Positions 15,158 through 23,127 of a stretch of 40,893 bases of DNA are shown in pieces; position 1 is the stretch's first letter; every line of letters begins with the position of its first letter. The stretch is from assembly GCA_002437815.1 (NCBI GenBank), contig DJRP01000032.1:1-40893 (forward strand), written 5' to 3'. A program made the translations under genes and the position numbers. Source of the DNA: Collinsella sp. UBA6357 (GTDB lineage Bacteria > Actinomycetota > Coriobacteriia > Coriobacteriales > Coriobacteriaceae). A model generated the notes under the pieces. It searched no databases, had not been told where the DNA came from, and saw only the letters and a list, made by a program, of their open reading frames with translations.

Positions 15158-16672
15158 TTAGCGGTGGTCGACGGTCCAGGGAAACGCCGATGCCGCGGAC
15201 ATGCTCTCGCGTACGAGCTCGTCGCGAACCTGAGCCAAACCCTTTTCCATACCCACCACATAGGTCTGCGGATACAGGAAGCGCTTGTAAGCGGGGTCGA
15301 GATGGTCAAGGGCCCAGGCACAACGATCGCGCGCGTCCTCAATGCTTTCGCGTGCCGCCACGGCAGAGCCGTTACGCACCAGGGGCGCAAGCAGTTCTCG
15401 GTACTCAAGCTCGGACACATCGGTGACAAGAGCCGCATCGTTGACGGCGACCAAGGTGTTACCGCGCTCGGGGCCCTCGCCCGCCAGATACGCGGTGTCG
15501 TAGATCATGTCACAGACCGGACCGCCGAAACCGTCGTAGTAACGGCGGACCCGCTGCACACCGGGAATGGTGCGCTTATAGGGCTGTTCGGAAAGCTTGA
15601 CAACCGGCGTCCAGTCCGATTCGCCCGAGGCACGCCGCGCGGCGAGCTTGTAGACGCCTCCCAATGCGGGCTGGTCATAGCAGGTGGCCAACTTGGTGCC
15701 CACGCCAAAGCTGTCGATCGGAGCGCCCTGATCAAGCAGGGACTGAATCGTGTACTCGTCAAGGTCGTTCGACACGCTGATCTTGACGTAGGGAAGCCCT
15801 TCCGCATCAAAGCGGGCCCGTACGTATTTTGAAAGCTTGGCAAGGTCGCCCGAATCGATGCGAATGGCAGAGAGACGCTCGCCAGAAGCCTCCATCTCCT
15901 TGGCAACGGTGATAGCGTGTTCGCAGCCCTCGCGCACATCGAAGGTATCGATGAGCAACGTGCAGTTCTTGGGGCTCGACGCGGCAAAGGCCCTAAAAGC
16001 CTCAAGCTCGGAGTCAAAACTCATGACCCAGCTATGAGCATGTGTGCCGAACACGGGGATACCGTAGCGACGGCCCGCCAAGACGTTGGACGTAGAAGAA
16101 CAACCGGCAACATAGCTCGCACGGGCAACGGCCAAACCCCCGTCGGGCCCTTGAGCGCGACGCAGGCCGAACTCCGCGACCGGTCGTCCCTGTGCCGCTT
16201 GGACGACGCGAGCCGTCTTGGTGGCGACAAGCGTCTGGAAGCCGACGATGTTGAGCAGCGCGGTCTCAAGCAGTTGGCACTCGAGCGCGGGGCCCGTGAC
16301 ACGGACCATGGGCTCACGCGGAAAGACAAGCTCGCCTTCGGGCACCGCATCGATATCGACATGTGCCCTGAAGGTACGCAGGTATTCAAGAAAACCGGGC
16401 TTGAACAGTGCGCCGCCTGCAGGAGCCTCCAGCGAACCCAGGTAATCGATGTCCTCGGACGTAAATCGAAGATTCTCGACCAGCTCGGGAAGCTCGGCCG
16501 TACCGCACATGACGGCATAGGCGCTGCCAAAGGGGTGGTCGCGGTAAAACGCCGTGAAGCAGCCCTGCTCGTCGAGCTTACCGCTCTCCCACAGACCTTG
16601 AGCCATGGTGAGCTCATAGAGATCGGTGAGCATAGCAATGTCAGTGGGATGTGAGGAATCGGTCAATGCCAT
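15158..16672 (-). CDS. pncB: nicotinate phosphoribosyltransferase
   Basis: Joins nicotinate to PRPP, forming nicotinate mononucleotide for NAD salvage. The start MALTDSSHPTDIAMLTDLYELTMAQ is chosen at 16672 (AAAGG upstream), giving 504 residues; the frame is open to 16735. Motifs: TDLYELTMAQG at the N-terminus, EFGLRRAQGPDGG, GTHAHSWVMSF, LLIDTFDVREG, IRIDSGDLAKLSK and SFGVGTKLATC, all typical of the family, including the phosphate-binding region near the IDSGD and GVGT segments. It lies upstream of proB on the same strand with a small gap, so the two are probably cotranscribed. Confidence 0.93.
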   Translation of the reverse strand: MALTDSSHPTDIAMLTDLYELTMAQGLWESGKLDEQGCFTAFYRDHPFGSAYAVMCGTAELPELVENLRFTSEDIDYLGSLEAPAGGALFKPGFLEYLRTFRAHVDIDAVPEGELVFPREPMVRVTGPALECQLLETALLNIVGFQTLVATKTARVVQAAQGRPVAEFGLRRAQGPDGGLAVARASYVAGCSSTSNVLAGRRYGIPVFGTHAHSWVMSFDSELEAFRAFAASSPKNCTLLIDTFDVREGCEHAITVAKEMEASGERLSAIRIDSGDLAKLSKYVRARFDAEGLPYVKISVSNDLDEYTIQSLLDQGAPIDSFGVGTKLATCYDQPALGGVYKLAARRASGESDWTPVVKLSEQPYKRTIPGVQRVRRYYDGFGGPVCDMIYDTAYLAGEGPERGNTLVAVNDAALVTDVSELEYRELLAPLVRNGSAVAARESIEDARDRCAWALDHLDPAYKRFLYPQTYVVGMEKGLAQVRDELVRESMSAASAFPWTVDHR

Positions 16673-16758
16673 GGGAGGCGACCTTTCAAACGAAGCGAAC
16701 GAGACATAGGCCACATCGGTGGCAACGGCCCGCACGCCCGCGGGCCGCGAGAAAAATG

Positions 16759-17142
16759 CTAGCCGATCATACCGGTTGAGGTAAGAACGGAATAGCCGAT
16801 AAAGATGACGAAGGCGATAAGGGCCAAAACGATGATGAGCTTTTGGGCGGGAGCCATACCGGGAATGTCGTCGGCACCCTTAGGTTCGGCCGAAGTGACC
16901 ATACGCTGCGCAAACGACATATCCTCGCGTGCCGGAGTCGCTTCGCGCTTGGGCTGAACGGTCTTCTTCGAACGCTTCACCTCGGCAAGACGGGCTTTAT
17001 CCTTCTCGGCACGCAGGGCTTGGAGCTCCTCACGCTCGAGACGAGCCTTCTCCTCGGTCGCGCGACGCGCTTTCTCTGCCCTGAGCTGTTCCAGCTCGGC
17101 ACGCTCTTCGTCAGTCAGCGGATCGGTATCGTGCTCGGCCAT
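16759..17142 (-). CDS. small tail-anchored coiled-coil membrane protein
   Basis: Not recognised as a named family. The 127 residues fall into a charged, probably coiled-coil N-terminal half (about 10-62, rich in Glu, Arg, Lys and Ala), a flexible linker (63-97) and a single hydrophobic segment near the C-terminus (about 101-122: KLIIVLALIAFVIFIGYSVL). No signal peptide is present, so the N-terminal part should face the cytoplasm. ATG with AAGAAAGGG upstream. It lies just downstream of the tRNA-Ala terminator and upstream of pncB on the same strand. A GC-rich hairpin (16726-16747) without a T-run follows it. Confidence 0.75.
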   Translation of the reverse strand: MAEHDTDPLTDEERAELEQLRAEKARRATEEKARLEREELQALRAEKDKARLAEVKRSKKTVQPKREATPAREDMSFAQRMVTSAEPKGADDIPGMAPAQKLIIVLALIAFVIFIGYSVLTSTGMIG

Positions 17143-17158
17143 GGGCGCCCTTTCTTAG

Positions 17159-17188
17159 AAAAAAGGCACCGACGGTTGTCAGTGCCTT
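17159..17188 (-). terminator. intrinsic terminator of tRNA-Ala
   Basis: Minus strand: AAGGCACTGAC, loop AACC, GTCGGTGCCTT (11 bp with one wobble), followed by a run of T that overlaps the stem end. It begins 11 bases after the tRNA. Confidence 0.92.
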
Positions 17189-17199
17189 ATCAAAGTCAT

Positions 17200-17275
17200 T
17201 GGTGGAGACGAAGGGAGTCGAACCCTCGGCCTCTGCCATGCGACGGCAGCGCTCTCCCAACTGAGCTACGTCCCC
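17200..17275 (-). tRNA. tRNA-Ala (CGC)
   Basis: Complete cloverleaf on the minus strand: acceptor GGGGACG/CGTCTCC containing the alanine identity pair G3-U70, D-arm GCTC/GAGC, anticodon stem CTGCC/GGCAG around GTCGCAT (anticodon CGC), T-arm GAGGG TTCGACT CCCTT, discriminator A and an encoded CCA. It is a single-gene transcript with promoter and terminator directly adjacent. Confidence 0.97.
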
Positions 17276-17288
17276 AAGACAAGAAATT

Positions 17289-17316
17289 ATTTTACCTAGG
17301 GAACAAAAACTGTCAA
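17289..17316 (-). promoter_or_regulatory. promoter of tRNA-Ala
   Basis: Minus strand: perfect -35 TTGACA (17311-17316), 16-base spacer, -10 TAAAAT (17289-17294). The predicted start near 17282 is about 7 bases ahead of the mature tRNA 5' end. Confidence 0.8.
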
Positions 17317-17335
17317 CGACTTTTTAGTATCGACT

Positions 17336-18307
17336 TCATTCCCGCCCCAAAGCATCCGCCCGATGCAAAACGCCGGTCGTGTCAAAAGCGGGGGTGAAGC
17401 TCTCGTCGACAGCGCCGCCCTCTTGCCAGAACATGGTCGTGAAGCCAAGGTCGTCGGCGTGATCGAGAACCATCTCATATTCCTCGCGCGTCACGGCCCG
17501 AGAAAGATCTCCCCCACGCTCCCGCATCAGGGCATTGGGCGTGTACTGATTCATGACCGAGATAGGCACATCCCCCACGGTATCCCAAATAAGATCGAGA
17601 ACACGGCATGAATCATCCACATGCCCCGGCAGCACAAGATGGCGCACGATGATGCCGCGCTTCATGAGACCCTCATCATCGACAAGCTCACCGCCGCGCC
17701 GCTCGATCTCGCGCGCCATCTGCGCAAGACCCGATACGGCCACCCGCGGATAGTCCTCGACATGCGAAAGCGTGCGCGCAAGGTCTTCGTCGGCATATTT
17801 GAAATCGGAAAGCCACACGTCGACCAGATCCCCCAGAGCACGCACGGCACTCGCACGCTCGTAACCGCTCGTGTTGTAGACGACGGGAACGCTCAGGCCC
17901 CGTTGCCGTGCGGCGGTGATCGCTGTCGGCAAAAGGTGCGCGTAATGCGTTGCCGTTACCAGGTTGATGTTATTGGCATGCTGATCCTGGAGCTCCAGCA
18001 TGATCTCCACCAGCCGCTCGGGGGATATCTCGATACCGAAGTTACCGGTGGAGATCTCATGATTCTGACAATAGATACATTTGAGCGAGCAGCCGCTGAA
18101 AAAGATCGTTCCTGAACCGGACTCACCCGATATGGGAGGCTCTTCCCACATATGAAGGGCGGCACGCGCCACGCGCAGCGAGTCATCGGCACCACAGGCC
18201 CCGCGCATGCCGGCCGCACGGTTGGCGCCACAGCGCCGCGGGCACAGATGACAGGCGCGCAGCGGTGCCGACAGCAAGTCAGAAGAGCTATTGGAATTGA
18301 CATCCAT
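17336..18307 (-). CDS. PflA/PflX-like radical SAM protein (COG1313 type)
   Basis: A radical SAM enzyme related to pyruvate formate-lyase activating enzymes; its target is not known. Counting from the ATG at 18307 (323 residues), an N-terminal cysteine cluster C19-x2-C22-x3-C26 and C38 (ACHLCPRRCGANR...RGACGA) precedes the radical SAM signature C73-x3-C77-x2-C80 in FSGCSLKCIYCQNHEIS. This double-cluster layout is that of the PflX/COG1313 family. The start is between 18316 and 18307: GGGGGAG lies 10 bases before the latter and almost touches the former, so 18307 is preferred; the frame is open to 18427. No glycyl-radical enzyme gene is nearby, so it is not assigned to one. Confidence 0.85.
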   Translation of the reverse strand: MDVNSNSSSDLLSAPLRACHLCPRRCGANRAAGMRGACGADDSLRVARAALHMWEEPPISGESGSGTIFFSGCSLKCIYCQNHEISTGNFGIEISPERLVEIMLELQDQHANNINLVTATHYAHLLPTAITAARQRGLSVPVVYNTSGYERASAVRALGDLVDVWLSDFKYADEDLARTLSHVEDYPRVAVSGLAQMAREIERRGGELVDDEGLMKRGIIVRHLVLPGHVDDSCRVLDLIWDTVGDVPISVMNQYTPNALMRERGGDLSRAVTREEYEMVLDHADDLGFTTMFWQEGGAVDESFTPAFDTTGVLHRADALGRE

Positions 18308-18452
18308 CGAGGACATACTCCCCCGCCAAATTCGAAAACTAGGAGAACACGCGGCGGCAACATGCCTAAGACATGCGCCTGGCGTCATGAACCACGTAAT
18401 AGTTCGACACGATTCCCGTAAAGTCAAGACTGGAATCGATAAACCGCGGCTC

Positions 18453-18458
18453 TATGAT
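18453..18458 (+). promoter_or_regulatory. possible -10 element for the candidate RNA
   Basis: TATGAT, 7 bases ahead of the 5' strand of the candidate RNA's closing stem. No clear -35 is seen at the proper distance, so the call is weak. Confidence 0.25.
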
Positions 18459-18464
18459 GTAGGT

Positions 18465-18635
18465 ATTCCGCCCCCCGCGGAGCAACTGGGTGAACCGTCG
18501 CGTTTATTTAGGGAGCCCACACAGTCGTACTCAGTACAGGTATCCTTCGTTGTTAAGGACGCTGGAACGGGCGATGAGGGCACCCACCTGTTTTAGGTGG
18601 GTTCATTTTCGTAACGTGGGGGGTGGTATTTTTTT
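18465..18635 (+). ncRNA. candidate structured small RNA with 6S-like layout
   Basis: The two ends pair over 12 bp: CCGCCCCCCGCG (18468-18479) with CGTGGGGGGTGG (18615-18626), including two G-U pairs, and the 3' strand is followed by seven T (18629-18635). Inside are TGGGTG (18487-18492)/CACCCA (18581-18586), CGTCGC (18496-18501)/GCGATG (18571-18576), an apical TCCTT/AAGGA hairpin, and a strong 8-bp hairpin ACCCACCT/AGGTGGGT (18582-18602) on the 3' side that competes with the CACCCA pairing. A closing stem, a bubble with a 3'-side hairpin and a terminal arm resemble 6S RNA, but the length is near 170 and the identity is not proven. No coding frame fits here. Confidence 0.45.
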
Positions 18636-18660
18636 GCCGCTTCATGCTCTGCCTGTTGGG

Positions 18661-18731
18661 AAAATCGGGGGCGTGCCCATATCGCCGATCACTCTCCAGC
18701 CGATTGGAAATATGGGCACGCCCCCGATTTT
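18661..18731. repeat. perfect 22-bp palindrome element
   Basis: The arm at 18661-18682 (beginning AAAATCGGGGGCG) is exactly repeated in inverse at 18710-18731, with a 27-base spacer. The right arm ends in five T, so it could serve as a terminator for upstream plus-strand transcripts; the arm is much longer than needed for that, so a dispersed palindromic repeat is also possible. Confidence 0.85.
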
Positions 18732-18784
18732 TAATGTTGCACTCAGCTTGTATCTGGTAAGGCCGTGAGAATCAGCATGCGGGG

Positions 18785-18813
18785 TTCGAGATTGCAAGCC
18801 CGTCAGGTATGAT
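18785..18813 (+). promoter_or_regulatory. promoter of the polyprenyl-phosphate sugar-phosphate transferase gene
   Basis: -35 TTCGAG (18785-18790), 17-base spacer, -10 TATGAT (18808-18813). Start expected near 18820, which supports the downstream ATG at 18876 over the TTG at 18813 as the translation start. Confidence 0.5.
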
Positions 18814-18875
18814 TGCTCAGATATGCCGGAAAACTTACGGCTTCGTTTTACTTCGATGTTTGGCGGTACCCCTCA

Positions 18876-20057
18876 ATGGATCAAATGCCAAATTGCATAC
18901 CATTTCTGTACGTGGCGCTCGCTGCGTTTGTCACGACCTACCTGACCGTTCCTGTAGCAAAGAGGCTCGCCATCAAGCTCGATGCTGTGGATTATCCATC
19001 TAAGCGACGCATCAACACCACGCCGATCCCCCGTATGGGAGGCATCGCCGTCTTCGCGGGCCTTGTAGTCGCCTGCATCGTTCAGATCCTGGGCACATGG
19101 TATCTAGGGTGGCCGCCCGTTCTGGTGCCCCATCCTCGCCTGCAGATCAACTATCCGCTGATAGCCCTCGCCGTGACGGTGGTGTTCGCGACCGGTGTGA
19201 TCGACGACATCTTTCAGCTCAAGCCCAAGCAAAAACTCGCCGGTCAGATCCTGGCGGCACTCATCGCGTGCCTCGGGGGTCTGCGCATCGGCGTCATCGT
19301 CAACCCCGCGGCACCGGGCGAGATTTCACTCGGATGGCTCGCCTATCCCATAACCGTCGTGTACCTGGTGGCGTTTGCCAACATCATCAACCTCATCGAC
19401 GGCTTGGACGGTCTAGCGTCTGGCATCTCGGGCATCGCGGCCTTTACGATGTTCACGTTTGCCCTACTTGCCCAGCGTTGGGATGCCGCAGCCCTGGCTA
19501 TTGCGCTTTTTGGGTCCTGCCTGGCCTTTTTGCGCTTCAACTTCAACCCTGCGAGTATCTTTTTAGGAGACTCGGGGTCGCTTATGCTGGGCTTTGTACT
19601 GGGAACCATCTCGCTTCTCAATGTGAGTCGCTCGGCCGCCGTCACCTCGATGATCATCCCGCTCATCGTGGCAGGCGTGCCGATCATCGACACCTTCAGC
19701 GCCATCGTTCGCCGACGCCGGGCCCACATCAGCATCGGCCAGGCCGATAAGGGCCACATCCACCATCGCCTGATCCAAGAGGGCTACAACCAAAAGCAGG
19801 CCGTACTGCTTATCTATGCCTGGTGCATCCTGCTTTCTGCCGGTGCCGCCATGATCAACCAAGTCGATGTCCCAACGCGCATCGCAATTTTCATCGTGCT
19901 GGCAGCGGGCTCCGCGGCGTTTGCCAAGCACTTGCATCTGTTTGAACCCGTGCTGCGCCACCACTACAACAAACGCACCCATGAGGACGAGCTGGTCACG
20001 CCCGACGACCCCGCCTTTAAAGAAGAGGTAGAAGCCGAGGAGCAAAACAGACACTGA
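18876..20057 (+). CDS. undecaprenyl-phosphate GlcNAc-1-phosphate transferase (TagO/WecA type, MraY superfamily)
   Basis: Integral membrane enzyme that moves a sugar-1-phosphate, usually GlcNAc-1-P from UDP-GlcNAc, onto undecaprenyl phosphate, starting synthesis of wall teichoic acid-like or other surface glycans. The 393 residues hold about 10-11 membrane helices. Conserved cytoplasmic motifs are all present: D110-D111 (VIDDIF), NLIDGLDGL at 172-180, FLGDSGSLM near 229-237, and HIHHRL at 294-299, the last marking TagO/WecA rather than MraY. ATG at 18876 is chosen from alignment and the promoter position; the ribosome binding site is weak. The tail is charged and cytoplasmic. It lies 72 bases upstream of trpS on the same strand. 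Confidence 0.92.
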   Translation: MDQMPNCIPFLYVALAAFVTTYLTVPVAKRLAIKLDAVDYPSKRRINTTPIPRMGGIAVFAGLVVACIVQILGTWYLGWPPVLVPHPRLQINYPLIALAVTVVFATGVIDDIFQLKPKQKLAGQILAALIACLGGLRIGVIVNPAAPGEISLGWLAYPITVVYLVAFANIINLIDGLDGLASGISGIAAFTMFTFALLAQRWDAAALAIALFGSCLAFLRFNFNPASIFLGDSGSLMLGFVLGTISLLNVSRSAAVTSMIIPLIVAGVPIIDTFSAIVRRRRAHISIGQADKGHIHHRLIQEGYNQKQAVLLIYAWCILLSAGAAMINQVDVPTRIAIFIVLAAGSAAFAKHLHLFEPVLRHHYNKRTHEDELVTPDDPAFKEEVEAEEQNRH

Positions 20058-20129
20058 TCAGGCCACGCTGTCCCGCCCTATCCAAAAACGCTATCATCAT
20101 GACCGATTGCATCGACAAAAGGAGCTTTC

Positions 20130-21179
20130 ATGCCTAACGAGAACAGCTATGAGGTCGCCCTCAAGAAAAGCGACGCCATCCGCGCCGATCTTGAGGTCAA
20201 TCCCGGCAAATACACCATGCTCACCGGCGACCGCCCCACGGGTCGTCTGCACCTGGGCCATTACTTCGGCACGCTCAAGGGACGCGTGGAGTTGCAGAAC
20301 AAAGGCGCCAGAACCAACGTCCTCATTGCCGATTACCAGGTGATTACCGACCGCGACACCACTGAGCATATCCAGGATAACGTCTACAACATGGTCATGG
20401 ACTACCTTGCCTGCGGTATCGATCCCGATAAGACCATGATCTACGCTCACTCCGCCGTGCCTGCCGCCAACCAGCTCATGCTGCCGTTCCTCTCCCTCGT
20501 CTCCGAGGCCGAGCTCGCGCGCAACCCCACCGTCAAGGCCGAGATGGAGGCGAGCGGCCACGAGCTCACGGGGCTTCTGCTCACCTATCCGGTGCACCAG
20601 GCCTGCGACATCCTGTTCTGCAAAGGCAACGTGGTTCCCGTCGGCCGCGATCAGCTGCCGCACATCGAGCTCACCCGCACCATCGCCCGACGCTTCAACA
20701 ACCGCTTTGGCAAGGTGTTCCCCGAGGTCGACGCCCTGCTTTCCGAGACGCCGCTGCTGCCAGGTCTCGATGGCCGCAAGATGAGCAAAAGCTACGGCAA
20801 CGCCATCAATATCTCGATGACGCCCGAGGAGACGGCCAAGCGCATCAAGAAGAGCCAGACCGATTCCGAGCGCATGATCACGTTCGACCCCGAGAACCGC
20901 CCCGGCGTCTCGGGCCTGCTGTCGACCGCCGCCATCTGCACCGGTCGCTCCGAGGTCGAGATCGCCGAGGAGATCGGCATGGGCGGCTCCGGTCAGCTCA
21001 AGAAGTACGTGACGCAGGCCGTCAACGACTACTTCGCCCCCATCCGCGAGCGTCGCGCGCAATATGAACAGGACCTCGATTACGTAAAGGACGTACTCCA
21101 CGAGGGCAACCGTCGCGCCAACGAGATCGCCGAGCAAACGCTCGCCGAAGTCCGCGAGGCCATGGGAATGGTCTACTAG
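20130..21179 (+). CDS. trpS: tryptophanyl-tRNA synthetase
   Basis: Class I synthetase charging tRNA-Trp in the cytoplasm. The 349-residue protein has the TrpRS signature TGDRPTGRLHLGHYFG with the HIGH-type HLGH at 41-44, the tryptophan-pocket region PVHQACDILFCKGNVVPVGRDQ, and KMSKS at 217-221 in GRKMSKSYGN. The length is normal. AAAAGGAG lies just before the ATG. It follows the polyprenyl-phosphate transferase gene and is closed by a strong terminator at 21220. Confidence 0.97.
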   Translation: MPNENSYEVALKKSDAIRADLEVNPGKYTMLTGDRPTGRLHLGHYFGTLKGRVELQNKGARTNVLIADYQVITDRDTTEHIQDNVYNMVMDYLACGIDPDKTMIYAHSAVPAANQLMLPFLSLVSEAELARNPTVKAEMEASGHELTGLLLTYPVHQACDILFCKGNVVPVGRDQLPHIELTRTIARRFNNRFGKVFPEVDALLSETPLLPGLDGRKMSKSYGNAINISMTPEETAKRIKKSQTDSERMITFDPENRPGVSGLLSTAAICTGRSEVEIAEEIGMGGSGQLKKYVTQAVNDYFAPIRERRAQYEQDLDYVKDVLHEGNRRANEIAEQTLAEVREAMGMVY

Positions 21180-21219
21180 GCTCCGCCGCTCTAACGAACG
21201 ACGACATGCCCGACGCTGC

Positions 21220-21259
21220 AAACGGCCCCAAGCGGTAACCTGCCGCTTGGGGCCGTTTT
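21220..21259 (+). terminator. intrinsic terminator of trpS
   Basis: Perfect 16-bp stem AAACGGCCCCAAGCGG with CCGCTTGGGGCCGTTT, 7-base loop, and a run of four T. Confidence 0.93.
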
Positions 21260-21553
21260 CGCTGACGCATGCTCGATCCATAGCGTTCATAATACCGAAC
21301 TATAAACTGCGCAACTACGCAGGAAGAGACCCCCAGATGATCAAGTCGTCCGGGGGTCTCTTCCTGAAGTACACCGTTGAATCGCACAGAGGGGAGGGAT
21401 GCGAATCAAACGCAACTGCGCGGGCTTTTTCATCGCCTGACCCGCTCAGCTGTTGTCTCTACTATAGTCAGCCTTGGTTTACTTTGCTAGCTAAAGTTAC
21501 CAGTGTCACACTTTCTTCATATGTTAGCCATGGTAAACCTCGATTGAAAGCAG
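21260..21553. other. gap between trpS and degV with a second hairpin and an orphan regulatory-looking stretch
   Basis: No gene is evident. A perfect 14-bp hairpin (AGGAAGAGACCCCC at 21321-21334 with its complement at 21352-21365) has no T-run on either side. Further on, GGTTTAC (21476-21482) and GTAAACC (21533-21539) form an inverted pair enclosing TTTGCTAGCTAAAG and GCTAAAGTTACC; the latter 12-mer also occurs in the serC promoter region. This could be a promoter or operator left from a lost gene, since no plus-strand gene follows. Confidence 0.4.
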
Positions 21554-22408
21554 CTATGCCTTCGGTTTAAAGAAAGCAACGGCAACGGCACCGGGCCCAA
21601 CGTGCGTGCCGATCGTGGCGCCAATCGTATGGACGGGAAGCTCCGATTCACGGTGCCCCTCCCAAAGATGCCGGCTATCCTGAATGTACTTGTTGAGCAC
21701 CGTGTCCGAAAGGCCTGTATATCCCAAGGCGATCGGCATATCGAAATCGATGCCGCCGGCTTTCTCCACCTGCTGATTCAACAGATTGCGTCCGTTTTTG
21801 GAACCACGCGCCTTACCGAGCTGCACGATCAAACCGTCCTCGGCCGCCACCACGGGTTTAAAGGACAACAGCGTGCCCACAGCACCCGCAGCGGCAGACA
21901 AGCGACCGCCGCGCACAAGGTACTCAAGCGTCTCGAGCAAACCCATAAGCACCACGCGATCGCGCACAGCCTCCACCGCATGGGCAATCTCTTCGGCGCC
22001 CTTGCCGGCATCGACCAAGCGCAAGGCATATTCCACCAGGACACGCTCCCCCAGCGTCACGTTATTGCTGTCGACAACATACACGTCGCCGCCAGGTGCC
22101 TCTGCCAACGCGGTACAGGCGCTCTGATACGTACCGGAAAGCTTGGCGCCAACGGTGAGGATCACAGCGTCATCACCCGACTCACGAGCGGCGGCAATCG
22201 CCTGAGAAAACGCATAAGGGTTAACTTGGCCCGTTTTGGGCAGTTCGTCGCGTTCAACCAACATCTCATAGAAGCGCGTATGGTCGATATCGATTCCATC
22301 CTGATAGACATCCGTGCCAAACGTGATGGAGAGCGGAAGCACCTCAAGCGCAGGATGCTCGGCAGGCGACATATCGCTTGCCGAATCAGTAATAATACGA
22401 ACAGCCAT
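21554..22408 (-). CDS. DegV-family fatty-acid-binding protein
   Basis: DegV/FakB proteins bind a single fatty acid between two domains and present it to a FakA kinase for phosphorylation into phospholipid synthesis. The 284-residue protein begins RIITDSASDMSP (the typical D-S-x-x-D/C-L start), contains ILTVGAKLSGTYQSA (lipid-head-group loop) and LEYLVRGGRLSAAAGAVGTLLSFKPVV, and ends in IGATIGTHVGPGAVAVAFF, all standard for the family. AAAGGAG precedes the ATG. No FakA gene is in the window. It sits downstream of the marR gene on the same strand with 120 bases between. Confidence 0.93.
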   Translation of the reverse strand: MAVRIITDSASDMSPAEHPALEVLPLSITFGTDVYQDGIDIDHTRFYEMLVERDELPKTGQVNPYAFSQAIAAARESGDDAVILTVGAKLSGTYQSACTALAEAPGGDVYVVDSNNVTLGERVLVEYALRLVDAGKGAEEIAHAVEAVRDRVVLMGLLETLEYLVRGGRLSAAAGAVGTLLSFKPVVAAEDGLIVQLGKARGSKNGRNLLNQQVEKAGGIDFDMPIALGYTGLSDTVLNKYIQDSRHLWEGHRESELPVHTIGATIGTHVGPGAVAVAFFKPKA

Positions 22409-22528
22409 AACGGGCTCCTTTCAAAAGAGCAAAGAAATCCCAGCAGCCCTCAATGAGCCGCCTTTGTGAGCCGGGACAGCTATATATCCCGAGGGATTTA
22501 TAAACTTGTACAGGGAAGAAAACGGCGT

Positions 22529-22987
22529 TTAGTCGCGGCTCAGACTGCGCAGCGTATCCAAGATCGTGCGCAGCGAGGCATACATCTGGTCGCGCTGCTC
22601 GACTCCCATGGACTTGCCGGTCGCCTCGAGCACGCCGTTGATGATTTTATCGGCCTCGGTCATGCTCTGATCGCCACGAACGGTCAAGCGCACCGGGGCG
22701 CGATACTTGACCGCCGAATCGCCCGAGTCATCGACCTCGACGAATCCGGCGTCTTCAAGATGTGCAAGCGTGCGCGATACCGCAGCACGCGTCACTCCCG
22801 CCTCACGAGCCAAATCAGCACCCGTCAGGCCGTCCTCACTGCGTTCAAGATAATACAGGCACATGATATCGGATCCCTTGAGGCCCAATTTAGCGCTCTC
22901 GTGCGCTTTGATACGTTGAATCTCTTTATAAAGAGCACTGATCAAACCGACAAAGTCCTCGAAACGCGTCTCGTCGTTTTGCTGCAT
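22529..22987 (-). CDS. MarR-family transcriptional regulator
   Basis: A 152-residue winged-helix repressor or activator, expected to act as a dimer. The DNA-binding part is seen at about 38-100: GSDIMCLYYLERSEDGLTGADLAREAGVTRAAVSRTLAHLEDAGFVEVDD, with recognition helix TRAAVSRTLAHLE, and the wing near RAPVRLTV. Helices at both ends would form the dimer interface. The ATG has AGGCGGG upstream. Its promoter (23007-23034) overlaps an inverted repeat, which suggests autoregulation. It is the first gene ahead of degV, and its neighbours encode lipid-related DegV, but targets and ligand are unknown. Confidence 0.85.
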   Translation of the reverse strand: MQQNDETRFEDFVGLISALYKEIQRIKAHESAKLGLKGSDIMCLYYLERSEDGLTGADLAREAGVTRAAVSRTLAHLEDAGFVEVDDSGDSAVKYRAPVRLTVRGDQSMTEADKIINGVLEATGKSMGVEQRDQMYASLRTILDTLRSLSRD

Positions 22988-23006
22988 GAGTGCGCCCGCC
23001 TTTCCG

Positions 23007-23036
23007 TCTATACGTTAACCGCTAAACATCTTAACG
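23007..23036 (-). promoter_or_regulatory. marR promoter with overlapping inverted repeat
   Basis: Minus strand: -35 TTAAGA (23029-23034), 16-base spacer, -10 TATAGA (23007-23012), start near 23000, only about 13 bases before the ATG. CGTTAA (23013-23018) and TTAACG (23031-23036) form an inverted repeat with a 12-base gap exactly across the -35 and spacer, the expected place for MarR autorepression. Confidence 0.5.
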
Positions 23037-23127
23037 GATAGCAAATGGGCGAAACCCGTTGAGAGCAATGTTGACCCATCAACAGATTCCGCCCACACAA
23101 CAAAGCGCGCCGCAGTCAGCCCTGCCG

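Noticed and set aside
16726..16747. GC-rich hairpin CGGCCCGC/GCGGGCCG as terminator of the tail-anchored protein gene
   Set aside because: No T-run on either strand; it may simply be chance in a GC-rich gap.
18813..18875. TTG start for the polyprenyl-phosphate transferase gene
   Set aside because: It overlaps the proposed -10 element, and the added residues have no family match.
21395..21425. tRNA-like T-arm (minus strand TGCG TTTGATT CGCA) in the gap after trpS
   Set aside because: The stem is only 4 bp, and neither an acceptor nor an anticodon arm can be built at the right distance.
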